Shown here: piece after piece, positions 1-7,331 of the stretch
Layout: every line of letters begins with the position of its first letter
Numbering within the stretch: the first letter of the stretch is position 1
Assembly (NCBI GenBank): GCA_000769715.1
Contig: JROS01000008.1
Coordinates: 91,131 to 146,016 of the forward strand
Source of the DNA: Desulfobulbus sp. Tol-SR
Lineage (GTDB): Bacteria; Desulfobacterota; Desulfobulbia; Desulfobulbales; Desulfocapsaceae
DNA length: 54,886 nt
Direction: 5' to 3'
The notes under the pieces: generated by a model
The model's database searches: none
Seen by the model: the letters and a program-made list of their open reading frames with translations, nothing else
What the model was told of the DNA's origin: nothing
Position numbers and translations under genes: made by a program

Positions 1-296
1 ACACCGGCCTCGGCGAAAATCCCCATGATCAGGCCGAGCTTGATGTCGACCTGACCGTACTTGTAGCGTTTGATGGCGCCGACCAGGGCCTTGGGGAATT
101 TGTGGCACATGTTGCTGGCCACCGCCACCGTCCCGGGGACGCCGAGGCTCATCATCCCGGGGGTCAGGACGAAGGCCCCGCCGGAGCCGATGAAACCGCT
201 CACCAGGCCGCCGATGAAGCCGACGATGAAGAGGAAAATGATCGAATAGATGTTGAGGTCGATAAATTGCAGAACTTCCGTGACTGGTCCGTGCAT
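1..296 (-). CDS. TauE/SafE family sulfite/anion exporter, N-terminal part (cut by window edge)
   Basis: This open frame starts at an ATG on the minus strand and runs off the left edge, leaving about 98 residues. A GGGAGA ribosome-binding site lies a few bases before the start. After a short amphipathic start it has a hydrophobic segment (IIFLFIVGFIGGLVSGFIG) with the glycine-rich G-x-G-S-G-G-A-F signature of TauE/SafE permeases. It continues into the conserved loop with NMCHKFPKALVGAIKRYKYG. Family members are integral membrane proteins exporting sulfite, sulfoacetate or related organosulfur anions; the substrate here is unknown. It is the third member of a leftward group with the small membrane protein and the universal-stress domain. 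A second complete TauE gene lies at 13868-14806. Confidence 0.85.
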   Translation of the reverse strand, partial: MHGPVTEVLQFIDLNIYSIIFLFIVGFIGGLVSGFIGSGGAFVLTPGMMSLGVPGTVAVASNMCHKFPKALVGAIKRYKYGQVDIKLGLIMGIFAEAG

Positions 297-357
297 TGTC
301 TTCTCCCGAAATTTAAAATGTTTGACTCACGAGGTGATATGGCTGTTGACACATATA

Positions 358-1164
358 TCAGGCATTGACCTGGGCACGGGGCCTGGTGTCCTTCCTGGCC
401 GGAGCGGTGTCGGCCGTTTCCTTGCGGACCTCTGCTTTTTTCGTGGTGGTTGCCGTCGATCCCTCGATCCCCAGCGCCGACCAGAAGGAGCTGGTGAAAT
501 TGCCGTGGAAATAGGAGACGCCGAAGACCACCGCGACAGGAAGCAGGGCGAAGACCCCACCCTTGGTGAAATACGTCATCACGACCTCCTGGTTCGTGAA
601 AACCGCGGCGTACAATGCGGCGGTAAGACCGCCGAAGACGAAACAGTTTTGCAGGTGCCGTTTTTTGCTTGCAGTAGACATACGGTGTACTCCTTTTTTG
701 GGTGGGTGAGTATGAAAGGTCTTTCGCTCAAGACCGGCCTGTTTTCTCGTGTAATTGACCGTAAAGACGGGAACCGGCGAGTGGGTCGTGACCTCGTCCA
801 GCTTGATCCCCTGGTCGATGACGACGAACTCGATCCGTTTGTCCGAATGGCAGAGCCGTTTGATCGCCTTGCCGATCTTCCCGGCGTCGCCGATATGCTC
901 GACCGCGACGTTCCTGTCCCTGGCCTTGTCCTCGAACAGGGCGATGCTCTCCTGCATCGCCGAGGTGAAGAGGTTGCTGCGTTTTCCGCCGTCACGATAA
1001 AAGGGCAGGGTGTTGATATGGGCCGCAAGGATCGAATATTTCATCCGTTCGGCGACATTGACGGCATAGTCCATGACCGGTTCCGCCATGTGGCCGTTCC
1101 TGGTGACAACCAGGATGCAGGGGGGCTTCGCGAGCTTCATTGCGGTGCAGTTCTGATGTGGCAT
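358..1164 (-). CDS. Universal stress (UspA-like) domain fused in frame to a small two-helix membrane protein
   Basis: One continuous frame encodes two units. The first about 160 residues read as a UspA-type alpha/beta domain: strand CILVVTR near the start, a helix over AVNVAERM, and later strands FVVIDQG and VPVFTV. The last 107 residues begin at an internal ATG (679-681) with an excellent AAAGGAG site eight bases upstream, and contain two hydrophobic stretches (CFVFGGLTAALYAAVF and GVFALLPVAVVFGVSYFHG) plus a charged tail. USP, small membrane protein and TauE as separate genes would be the expected layout, so the frame may be a stop-codon-loss fusion, or the second unit may be translated on its own. 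The start at 1164 was chosen for a nearby GAG; 1203 and 1140 are alternatives. Confidence 0.6.
   Translation of the reverse strand: MPHQNCTAMKLAKPPCILVVTRNGHMAEPVMDYAVNVAERMKYSILAAHINTLPFYRDGGKRSNLFTSAMQESIALFEDKARDRNVAVEHIGDAGKIGKAIKRLCHSDKRIEFVVIDQGIKLDEVTTHSPVPVFTVNYTRKQAGLERKTFHTHPPKKGVHRMSTASKKRHLQNCFVFGGLTAALYAAVFTNQEVVMTYFTKGGVFALLPVAVVFGVSYFHGNFTSSFWSALGIEGSTATTTKKAEVRKETADTAPARKDTRPRAQVNA
679..696 (-). promoter_or_regulatory. Internal Shine-Dalgarno and ATG within the USP fusion frame
   Basis: AAAGGAG (690-696) is followed after eight bases by ATG (679-681). This would start a 107-residue membrane protein (MSTASKKRHL...) that ends at 358. It is the best ribosome-binding site in the frame, stronger than anything before the USP domain, so independent initiation is likely even though no stop codon separates the two units. 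Confidence 0.6.
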
Positions 1165-1261
1165 AATGATCTCGGCCGCCTCTCTTCCTGGAGTAAGGTT
1201 CATGTTCTGTCGACCCATGGGCTGCCCCGCAGCGATTCGGTTCAACAACTGGAGATATGAT

Positions 1262-1277
1262 TTCAATATGCATGCCA
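1262..1277 (-). promoter_or_regulatory. Weak sigma-54-like promoter for the USP/TauE group
   Basis: Read on the minus strand this is TGGCATGCATATTGAA. The -24 element TGGCA is intact and the spacing to the -12 position is correct, but the -12 GC is GA. It lies immediately downstream, for leftward transcription, of a dyad. Offered as a candidate because the other operons of this cluster have better sigma-54 sites. Confidence 0.35.
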
Positions 1278-1302
1278 ACCTGTTGATGTTAATTAACAGG
1301 TT
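1277..1302. promoter_or_regulatory. Operator-like inverted repeat AACCTGTT / AACAGGTT
   Basis: Perfect eight-base arms at 1277-1284 and 1295-1302 flank an AT-rich centre that itself holds the palindrome GTTAATTAAC. It sits directly against the weak -24 element of the leftward group, a position suited to a regulator-binding site. Confidence 0.5.
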
Positions 1303-1351
1303 GATATATCGAATTAAATAATATCGCGGGTGAGGTTGTCGTATCCTGCTT

Positions 1352-1366
1352 GTTGCAAAGAGCAAC
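1352..1366. promoter_or_regulatory. Palindrome GTTGC-N5-GCAAC, candidate activator site
   Basis: GTTGC (1352-1356) and GCAAC (1362-1366) form a perfect dyad. The same outer half-sites bound the larger dyad 39 bases further on, so the two may be tandem upstream activating sequences. Confidence 0.4.
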
Positions 1367-1404
1367 GGATCAGGCAGAAATCGGGGAGAAAACCGTTACA
1401 GAGC

Positions 1405-1439
1405 GTTGCATCCTGCAACTTCCCCCTGCAGGATGCAAC
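1405..1439. promoter_or_regulatory. 13-base perfect inverted repeat, candidate upstream activating sequence
   Basis: GTTGCATCCTGCA (1405-1417) and TGCAGGATGCAAC (1427-1439) are exact inverses around nine bases. Each arm also contains a smaller palindrome (TTGCA-TCC-TGCAA on the left). It lies about 240 bases upstream of the sigma-54 promoter match at 1646, a normal distance for an enhancer-binding activator. Confidence 0.55.
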
Positions 1440-1563
1440 AGGGCGGAGACGCGGATGCCGCCGCGCCGGTTAGTGCGAGTCGGGGTCAGGCAGACGGGGG
1501 AGGAGCAGAGCGGATCCGGATACGCTTCGCGGATCCATGCAGGCCCCGGGGACGGCGACGGGC

Positions 1564-1599
1564 CACCGGTTGTCCCGGGGTTGCGGTCCGGGACCGGTG
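1564..1599. other. GC-rich stem-loop in the lon-REC upstream region
   Basis: CACCGGT (1564-1570) pairs with ACCGGTG (1593-1599), and an inner TCCCGG / CCGGGA stem extends it past a two-base bulge. No T-tract follows, so it is not a typical intrinsic terminator. Function unknown. Confidence 0.4.
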
Positions 1600-1645
1600 A
1601 TGTTGCGAGCACGGTGTCGGCCGGGCGCAATTGAGTGACAAGCGA

Positions 1646-1661
1646 TGGAATCAATCTTGCA
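1646..1661 (+). promoter_or_regulatory. Sigma-54 (-24/-12) promoter for lon-REC
   Basis: TGGAATCAATCTTGCA has the invariant GG (1647-1648) and GC (1659-1660) separated by exactly ten bases and a good TTGC -12 box; the -24 box departs from TGGCAC at three places. Transcription would begin near 1672, about 80 bases before the ATG. Two sigma-54 activators are encoded nearby. Confidence 0.55.
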
Positions 1662-1751
1662 AAGAATTCCAGGTGGTTTAGGATAGCAACACGCCCCCGG
1701 CCCGCCCGGTAGCCGGGCCGACGGTCAAACATCCATCAGTGAGGCGAACAC

Positions 1752-3800
1752 ATGTTTTTTCGCAAGAAAACGGTACGGGTCGTAGAACCATCCCCGGCGG
1801 CCGCGGCTGACGAGGCCTCTCCCCTCGCTAAACTCCGGTCCCGGATCGAGGAGGCGCAACTCCCTCACCACGTCACCGAGGCCGCGCTCCGGGAACTGGA
1901 GAAGATGGAGAAGACCGACCCGGCCGTCGCCGAGTATTCCGTCGGCCACAATTACATCGACTTCATCCTGTCGCTGCCATGGAACGTCTCCTCCCAGTGC
2001 AAGCTCGAGCTGGCACGGGCCCAGTCCATCCTCGACACCCGGCACTACGGCCTCAATCAGGTCAAACAGCGGATACTCGAATTTCTGGCGGCCAAGACTC
2101 TGTGCGGCAAGGCCAAACAGAACATCCTGATCGTCGACGATGAGGAGATCGCCCGCGCCAACATGGAGCATGTACTGAAAAAGGACGGCTACAACTGCCG
2201 CGGCGCCGAAAACGGGGTCGAGGCCATGCGGATCCTGGCCGAGGACGATATCGACCTGATCATCACCGATCTGAAGATGGACCAGATGGACGGTCTCGAG
2301 CTCCTGAATCAGGTCAACCGGGTTTCCCCGGAGATCCCGGTGATGATGATCACCGGCTTCGCCACCGTCACCTCGGCGGTGGAGGCGCTGCGCAAGGGGG
2401 CGGCGCATTATCTCGGCAAGCCGGTCAACCTCGACGAGCTGCGGCGGACGGTCAAGGAGGTGCTGGAGAAAAAGCTGTTCGTCGAGATGGGGCGGGGCCC
2501 GACCCTGTGTTTCACCGGCCCGCCCGGCACCGGCAAGACCTCGGTCGGCCGGGCCATCGCCGAGGCCCTGCAGCGCCAGTTCGTGCGGATCTCGCTCGCC
2601 GGTCTGCGGGATGAGGCGGAACTGCGCGGCCACCGCCGGACCTATGTCGGTGCCTTGCCCGGCCGCATCATCTCCGAGTTGAAAAAGGTGGGGGTCAACA
2701 ACCCGGTGTTCATGCTCGACGAGATTGACAAGATCGGCCAGGATTTCCGCGGCGACCCGGCCTCGGTCCTGCTCGAGGTCCTCGATCCGGAGCAGAACGT
2801 CCGCTTCACCGACCACTATCTCGATATCCCGTTCGATCTCTCCCGGGTCATGTTCATCGCCACCGCCAACGATCTGTCGCGGCTCCCCGCCCCGCTGCTC
2901 GACCGGATGGAACGGATCGAGTTCGCCGGGTATACCGACCGGGAAAAACAGCAGATCGCCCAGCAGTTCATCGTCCCCCGGCAACTGAAGGCGGCGGGAC
3001 TGCCGCGGACCTCGATCCAGTTCACCCCGGAGGCGATCTCGCGGGTGATCAGCGATTACACCCGGGAGTCCGGCCTGCGCAATCTGGAGCGGGAGGTGGC
3101 GGATATCTGCCGCAAGATCGCCCTGTTGTGCCTCAAGGCGGATTCCCATGAGCAGGAGGTGGCGATCGACGGGGAGATGATCGCCAGGCTCCTCGGGCCG
3201 CGCAAGTACTTCCGCGATGCGGCCGAGGCTGGGGCCCAGGTGGGCATCACCACCGGCCTGGTGTGGGCCGAGACGGGCGGCGAGATCATCAGCGTCGAGA
3301 CGGCGATGATGCCGGGAGGAGGCAAACTCATCCTGACCGGTTCCATCGGCGAGGTCCTCCAGGAGTCGGCCCAGGCGGTGCTCAGCTTCATCCGCAGCCG
3401 CACCAGGGAATTCAACATCCGCGACGACTTTTTCCAGGATACCGATATCCACATCCACTTCCCCTCCGGCGCCATCCCCAAGGATGGGCCGTCGGCCGGG
3501 ATCACGATCTTCGCCGCTCTCCTGTCGCTGCTGACCGGGCGGCCGGCCCGGCGCGACGTGGCCCTGACCGGGGAAATGACCCTGAGCGGGCGCATCCTGC
3601 CGGTCAGCGGCATCCGGGAGAAGGTTCTGGCGGCCAAGCGGGCCGGGGTGCGCATGGTGCTGCTGCCCCGGACCAATCGGGAAGAGGTGGAGGCCCTGGC
3701 CCCCGATGTCACCGAAGGGGTCGAGATCACCCTGATCGGGACGGCGGCGGAGGCGGTGGACCTGGTGCTGGAGAGTAAATCGTATATCCTGCCGCTGTAG
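1752..3800 (+). CDS. Lon-type AAA+ protease with a response-regulator receiver domain inserted in the ATPase module
   Basis: The 682-residue protein has four parts. Residues 25-115 match the end of the Lon N-terminal region ([41 protein letters not shown]). Residues 124-242 are a receiver domain with D129/D130, phospho-acceptor D173, T201 and K223. The AAA+ core follows, with Walker A GPPGTGKT (256-263) and Walker B MLDEID (321-326). The C-terminal protease domain has catalytic Ser581 (PKDGPSAG) and Lys624 ([13 protein letters not shown]). In ordinary Lon the segment ending EFLA runs straight into the Walker A strand, so the receiver sits inside the ATPase module. The roughly 300-residue substrate-binding N-domain is almost absent. 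A GAGG site precedes the ATG. All catalytic residues are present, so phosphorylation-gated cytosolic proteolysis is inferred. Confidence 0.92.
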   Translation: MFFRKKTVRVVEPSPAAAADEASPLAKLRSRIEEAQLPHHVTEAALRELEKMEKTDPAVAEYSVGHNYIDFILSLPWNVSSQCKLELARAQSILDTRHYGLNQVKQRILEFLAAKTLCGKAKQNILIVDDEEIARANMEHVLKKDGYNCRGAENGVEAMRILAEDDIDLIITDLKMDQMDGLELLNQVNRVSPEIPVMMITGFATVTSAVEALRKGAAHYLGKPVNLDELRRTVKEVLEKKLFVEMGRGPTLCFTGPPGTGKTSVGRAIAEALQRQFVRISLAGLRDEAELRGHRRTYVGALPGRIISELKKVGVNNPVFMLDEIDKIGQDFRGDPASVLLEVLDPEQNVRFTDHYLDIPFDLSRVMFIATANDLSRLPAPLLDRMERIEFAGYTDREKQQIAQQFIVPRQLKAAGLPRTSIQFTPEAISRVISDYTRESGLRNLEREVADICRKIALLCLKADSHEQEVAIDGEMIARLLGPRKYFRDAAEAGAQVGITTGLVWAETGGEIISVETAMMPGGGKLILTGSIGEVLQESAQAVLSFIRSRTREFNIRDDFFQDTDIHIHFPSGAIPKDGPSAGITIFAALLSLLTGRPARRDVALTGEMTLSGRILPVSGIREKVLAAKRAGVRMVLLPRTNREEVEALAPDVTEGVEITLIGTAAEAVDLVLESKSYILPL

Positions 3801-3822
3801 GTGCGGCGGGGAGGAGGGAGCG

Positions 3823-4539
3823 ATGGAAGCGGATTCTGATCGGCGGGCGGGCGATACCTCGCGCAAGGTGTTTGCCATCGGCGACATCCATGGCTGCTAC
3901 GACAAGCTGATGACCCTCCTTGACCGGATCCCTCTCTGCAAAGAGCGGGATACCCTTGTCTTTCTGGGCGATTACATCAACCGCGGACCTGATTCGAAGA
4001 AGGTCCTGGAGGCCCTGCTGCAGGTCGGCAGGGAGTGTGCCAACGCCGTTTTCCTCCGCGGCAACCATGACCAGGCCCTGCTTGAATACGCCGAGACCGG
4101 AGATGTCGAGCTGCTGCGCCTGCTGCGGGTCATGGGAGTCGAGGCGACGGCGGCCAGCTACGGCTCATCGATCTACCAGCTCCGGGAACTGACCGCCTTT
4201 CCCGGCGAGCACCTGGAGTTTCTCTGCTCCCTGGCCTCCGGCTTCGTCGCCGACGACTATCTCTTCATCCATGCCGATGTCGATCGGCAGACCCTCGAGG
4301 CGGCGCTGCCGCCGGGCGAGGGGGACGGGATCCTCACGGGGATGGCGGCCGAGATGCTGTCGAGCCGGCGCCTAGCCAGCGACCATGCCCGCGCCGGACG
4401 GTTCACGGTGGTCTTCGGCCATATCCCCTTCGCCACCCCGCTGGTCATGCCGGATCGGATCGGCATCGATACCGGCGCGGCCTACGGCGGATACCTGACG
4501 GCGGTGGAACTGCCGGACCTGCGCTTTTATCACGCCTGA
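3823..4539 (+). CDS. PPP-family metallophosphoesterase (serine/threonine phosphatase or ApaH-like)
   Basis: The 238-residue protein carries the calcineurin-like signature in order: GDIHG (20-24), GDYINRG (49-55), RGNHD (79-83) and a late GHIP. These bind the two-metal centre that hydrolyses phosphate esters or phosphoprotein bonds. The second motif has Asn where most PPP enzymes have Asp (GDxxDRG). Length fits bacterial PrpA/PrpE/ApaH relatives, and no signal peptide is seen, so it should be cytosolic. It starts 23 bases after the lon-REC stop behind a strong GGAGGAGGG site and probably shares that transcript. Its substrate cannot be told from sequence; a phosphoprotein of this cluster is one possibility. 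Confidence 0.85.
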   Translation: MEADSDRRAGDTSRKVFAIGDIHGCYDKLMTLLDRIPLCKERDTLVFLGDYINRGPDSKKVLEALLQVGRECANAVFLRGNHDQALLEYAETGDVELLRLLRVMGVEATAASYGSSIYQLRELTAFPGEHLEFLCSLASGFVADDYLFIHADVDRQTLEAALPPGEGDGILTGMAAEMLSSRRLASDHARAGRFTVVFGHIPFATPLVMPDRIGIDTGAAYGGYLTAVELPDLRFYHA

Positions 4540-4587
4540 CCGACCGGCGGATCCGCAACTGCCGGCGGCGGCTGCTCCCTTGGTCAT

Positions 4588-4606
4588 CCCGGCCTGCGGC
4601 GCCGGG
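4588..4606. terminator. Short GC hairpin between convergent genes
   Basis: CCCGGC (4588-4593) and GCCGGG (4601-4606) can pair across seven bases in the 92-base gap where the phosphatase gene and the PEP-synthase-like operon converge. There is no T-tract, so its role as a terminator is tentative. Confidence 0.3.
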
Positions 4607-4631
4607 TTGCCGGCCATTGCCGGGTGGATGG

Positions 4632-7331
4632 TCACACCAGATCGCGGGTGTCGAAACGTCCGGCGAGAAACGCCGCGGCGAGCTGGCGCGGCGTGTCCTC
4701 GGAGACCATGATGCCGTCGAGGAACCGGCTGAAACCGAACAGCCGGCCCAGCATCACCAGTTGCTGCTGGATGACCTCGCGGGAGACGCCGGTCAGAAAG
4801 GCGGTGATCAGATCGCCGGTCATCGAGGTGTAAAAGGAGTTAGCCTCCAGGACGTGCTGGAGGAAGAGAACCCGGCGGTGGCCCCGCTCCTGGCCGGCGC
4901 CGCCGCCCTTGAAGCGGAATCGGATGTAATTGGCATGGGCGTCCCGGCCGCACACCGAATCGAGCATGGCGAAATGGAATTCGACCCGGGCATTGAGGTT
5001 GAGGTAGTCCCGGGCGGCGATGGCGTAGTTGAACGACCCGGCCGGCCGGACGCCGCGGCCGTCCAGCATCGTCCGGGAGAAGATCCCCGCCAGGGCCTCG
5101 GCATCGGGGGCGGAGTGCCAGCTCAGTCCGGGGGTCAGCAGGCCGTCACAGAGGGCGGCCAGAGGGACGGAGAGGATATCCTGGCGGTGGAGCGGGTGGC
5201 GGAGGGCCATCCTCTCCCGCAGGGTGATCTTCTCCGCCTTGCGCACGCCGCCGCCGACATCGATCACCAGAAAGGAAAACGGGATGCCGAGGTCGAGAGG
5301 CCGGAGCAGATCCCCCGCCTCCTTCATGATCTCGTCGCCGGTGTCGAACATGGCCAGCACCGCCATCTCATGGGTGTAGCGGATGAGGTCGTGAATCGAC
5401 CGGCATTCCCGGGCGGAGAACGTCGGCCCGTAGGTGTCGGTCAGGTTGAGTTGGGCCACCGCTGCCCGCAGGGCCTGGCGCAGCGGGCTGGCAGTGGCGG
5501 TGGCAGCTCCTGCGGCCGGAGTCGCCGTTGCCGGGCGGGGCCCGGCGGTGGGGCGGATGGTGGTTTGGAGTGGTTCCGGCGCCTCCATGACGGTGCCGTG
5601 ATCGGCGTCGACGATGATCCACTGGCCGTCGCCGATGCGGGCCATGGCCTCCTGGGCCCCGGTAATCAGCGGCACCGCGTATTCACGGGCGATGCAGGAG
5701 AGGTGATCGGTCGGATTGCCGGTGGCGACCACCGCGCCGCTGCACACGTGGAGATAGCGGGCGGCATCGATGATGCTCTGCGGCAGGATGAGGATCAAGG
5801 GCCAGGTGCTGCCGTTGCCGGCAGGGGCGGGGTCGAGTTGCTGCAGATCCTTGGCCGAGTGGATGACGCAGGCCTTGCCGACGGCCGTGCCGGGAGAGGC
5901 GCAGCGGCCGGTGGCCAGCGGCGGCGAGGCCGGGGAATAGGAGAAGATCCGCTCCCTGGTCGCGGCCAGCCGCAGCGGTCGGGTCTGCAGGATATACAGG
6001 CGGTTGTCATGGGAATAGGCCCATTCCACATCCTGGGGGCAGCCTTCAAAACCTTCGATCAGTTCGCCGCTGCGGACCAGTTCGTCCAGCCTCGCCGGCG
6101 ACAGCAGAGCGGCATCGGCGGCCTCCGCCGGCACCGCCTCGGTCCGCAGCCCTCCGCCGGCGGCCGGCACCTGGCGCAGGGTCTTTGTCGAGATCGCGGC
6201 GTCGGCCATCAGACGGGAATCCCGGTCAGCCTCGGGCGGCCGGCTGTCCCCAGGCGGCATACGCGGCGGATAGTACATGTCGGCGGGGACCGAACCGTCG
6301 ACGGCGGTGATCCCCAGCCCGGCGACGGCGCTGATCGCCATCCGCTGCCGCTCGGGATGGGAAGGGTCGCGGGTGAACATGACCCCGGCGCATTCGGCAT
6401 CGACCATGACCTGGCAGAGGACGGCGAAATCGAGGTCGACGGGAGCGAGGCCGGCCTTGAGGCGATAGGCGATGGCCCTGGCGTTGAAGACGCTGGCGAC
6501 GACCTCGCGGTAGGCGGCGAGCAGGGCCTCCGGCCCGTGGATGTTGAGCAGCGACGAGAACTGGCCGGCAAAGGAGTGTTCCGAACCGTCCTCGGCAACA
6601 CCGCTGCTGCGCACGGAGACGGCCAGCGGAGCGGCAGCCGGCCGGCCGGCCGGCATGGTTCGCCGCTCCAGCCCGGCATAGGCATCCTGCAGCGCCCGGA
6701 CGATGTCCGGCGGCAGCGGCGTTGCAAGCACCATCTCCTTGATCCGGGACGAGGCCCGGGCGCCGTCAAGCCGGCCGTTTTCGAGATCGCCCAGTATCTT
6801 CCTGATCTTTTCCGAGAGCTCCCCGCTGTGGAGGAACTGCCGGCACGCCCTGGTGGTGCAGACAAAGCCGTCCGGCACCGGCAGCGACATCCGGCGCAGA
6901 TGGGCGAGGTTGGCCGCCTTGGCGCCGATCTTCTGGATCAGTCCCGGTTCCAGGTCGTCGAGGGCCAGGCAATAGGCCTGCGGCGGCTCCGGTCTCCCGG
7001 CCAGGTCGCCGAGGTGCTGCAGGATCTGTGACGACAGGCGGCCGTGAAAGGCATAGAGATCGGTATAACCGTCGTCGGCAAGCAGGTTCAGGCCGTCCAC
7101 CAGTTCGCCGGTGATGCTCAGCAGTTCCTCGCAGGCGCTACGGATGTCTTCGGCGCCGCCGCGATGCAGCAGACTGTCGATGGTCACGAGCAGTTCCAGC
7201 GCCCTGCCGTTGTTTTCGAGGAAGATGCGGAAGGTGTGGTAGCGTGCCTTGAGGGTGGTCAACGCCGCATTTTCCCGTGCCAGCTTGCGGTCATGGAGAT
7301 AGGTCAGCAGGTGGCGGAACATGGCGGTCAT
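4632..7331 (-). CDS. PEP-synthase/PPDK-like protein 1 (ATP-grasp, swivel, unnamed C-terminal domain)
   Basis: This 899-residue protein has a helical N-terminal part (1-115) and a PPDK/PEP-synthase nucleotide-binding domain with PVPDGF (151-156), RSSGVAEDG (241-249), SFAGQ (253-257), MFTRDP (318-323) and LQTRPL (448-453). A swivel domain with candidate phospho-His543 (PTDHLSCIARE) follows. From about residue 625 a domain with CRSIHDLIRYTHE, VIDVGGG and YIRFRFKGGG takes the place of the PEP/pyruvate TIM barrel. It is therefore unlikely to be an ordinary PEP synthase; ATP-dependent phosphotransfer to an unknown acceptor is inferred. Its ATG overlaps the stop of protein 2 (ATGA), so it is translationally coupled as the last gene of the seven-gene operon. 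No membrane segments are seen. Confidence 0.85.
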   Translation of the reverse strand: MTAMFRHLLTYLHDRKLARENAALTTLKARYHTFRIFLENNGRALELLVTIDSLLHRGGAEDIRSACEELLSITGELVDGLNLLADDGYTDLYAFHGRLSSQILQHLGDLAGRPEPPQAYCLALDDLEPGLIQKIGAKAANLAHLRRMSLPVPDGFVCTTRACRQFLHSGELSEKIRKILGDLENGRLDGARASSRIKEMVLATPLPPDIVRALQDAYAGLERRTMPAGRPAAAPLAVSVRSSGVAEDGSEHSFAGQFSSLLNIHGPEALLAAYREVVASVFNARAIAYRLKAGLAPVDLDFAVLCQVMVDAECAGVMFTRDPSHPERQRMAISAVAGLGITAVDGSVPADMYYPPRMPPGDSRPPEADRDSRLMADAAISTKTLRQVPAAGGGLRTEAVPAEAADAALLSPARLDELVRSGELIEGFEGCPQDVEWAYSHDNRLYILQTRPLRLAATRERIFSYSPASPPLATGRCASPGTAVGKACVIHSAKDLQQLDPAPAGNGSTWPLILILPQSIIDAARYLHVCSGAVVATGNPTDHLSCIAREYAVPLITGAQEAMARIGDGQWIIVDADHGTVMEAPEPLQTTIRPTAGPRPATATPAAGAATATASPLRQALRAAVAQLNLTDTYGPTFSARECRSIHDLIRYTHEMAVLAMFDTGDEIMKEAGDLLRPLDLGIPFSFLVIDVGGGVRKAEKITLRERMALRHPLHRQDILSVPLAALCDGLLTPGLSWHSAPDAEALAGIFSRTMLDGRGVRPAGSFNYAIAARDYLNLNARVEFHFAMLDSVCGRDAHANYIRFRFKGGGAGQERGHRRVLFLQHVLEANSFYTSMTGDLITAFLTGVSREVIQQQLVMLGRLFGFSRFLDGIMVSEDTPRQLAAAFLAGRFDTRDLV

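Larger units (their letters stand above)
1165..1751. other. Divergent regulatory region between the USP/TauE group and the lon-REC gene
   Basis: No coding signal was recognised in this stretch. It holds a dyad at 1277-1302, a GTTGC-N5-GCAAC palindrome at 1352-1366, an AACCGTTACA motif at 1391-1400, a 13-base perfect dyad at 1405-1439, a GC-rich stem-loop at 1564-1599 and a sigma-54 promoter match at 1646-1661. This density of dyads fits enhancer-type activator sites. Confidence 0.6.

Noticed and set aside
1725..3887. 720-codon open frame on the minus strand opposite lon-REC
   Set aside because: It is the shadow of a GC-rich gene; its product is a low-complexity Gly/Asp/Arg/Leu mix with no motifs, while the plus frame has every Lon motif.
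4617..7031. 804-codon plus-strand frame opposite PEP-synthase-like protein 1
   Set aside because: Same codon-bias artefact; the minus frame shows ATP-grasp and swivel motifs.
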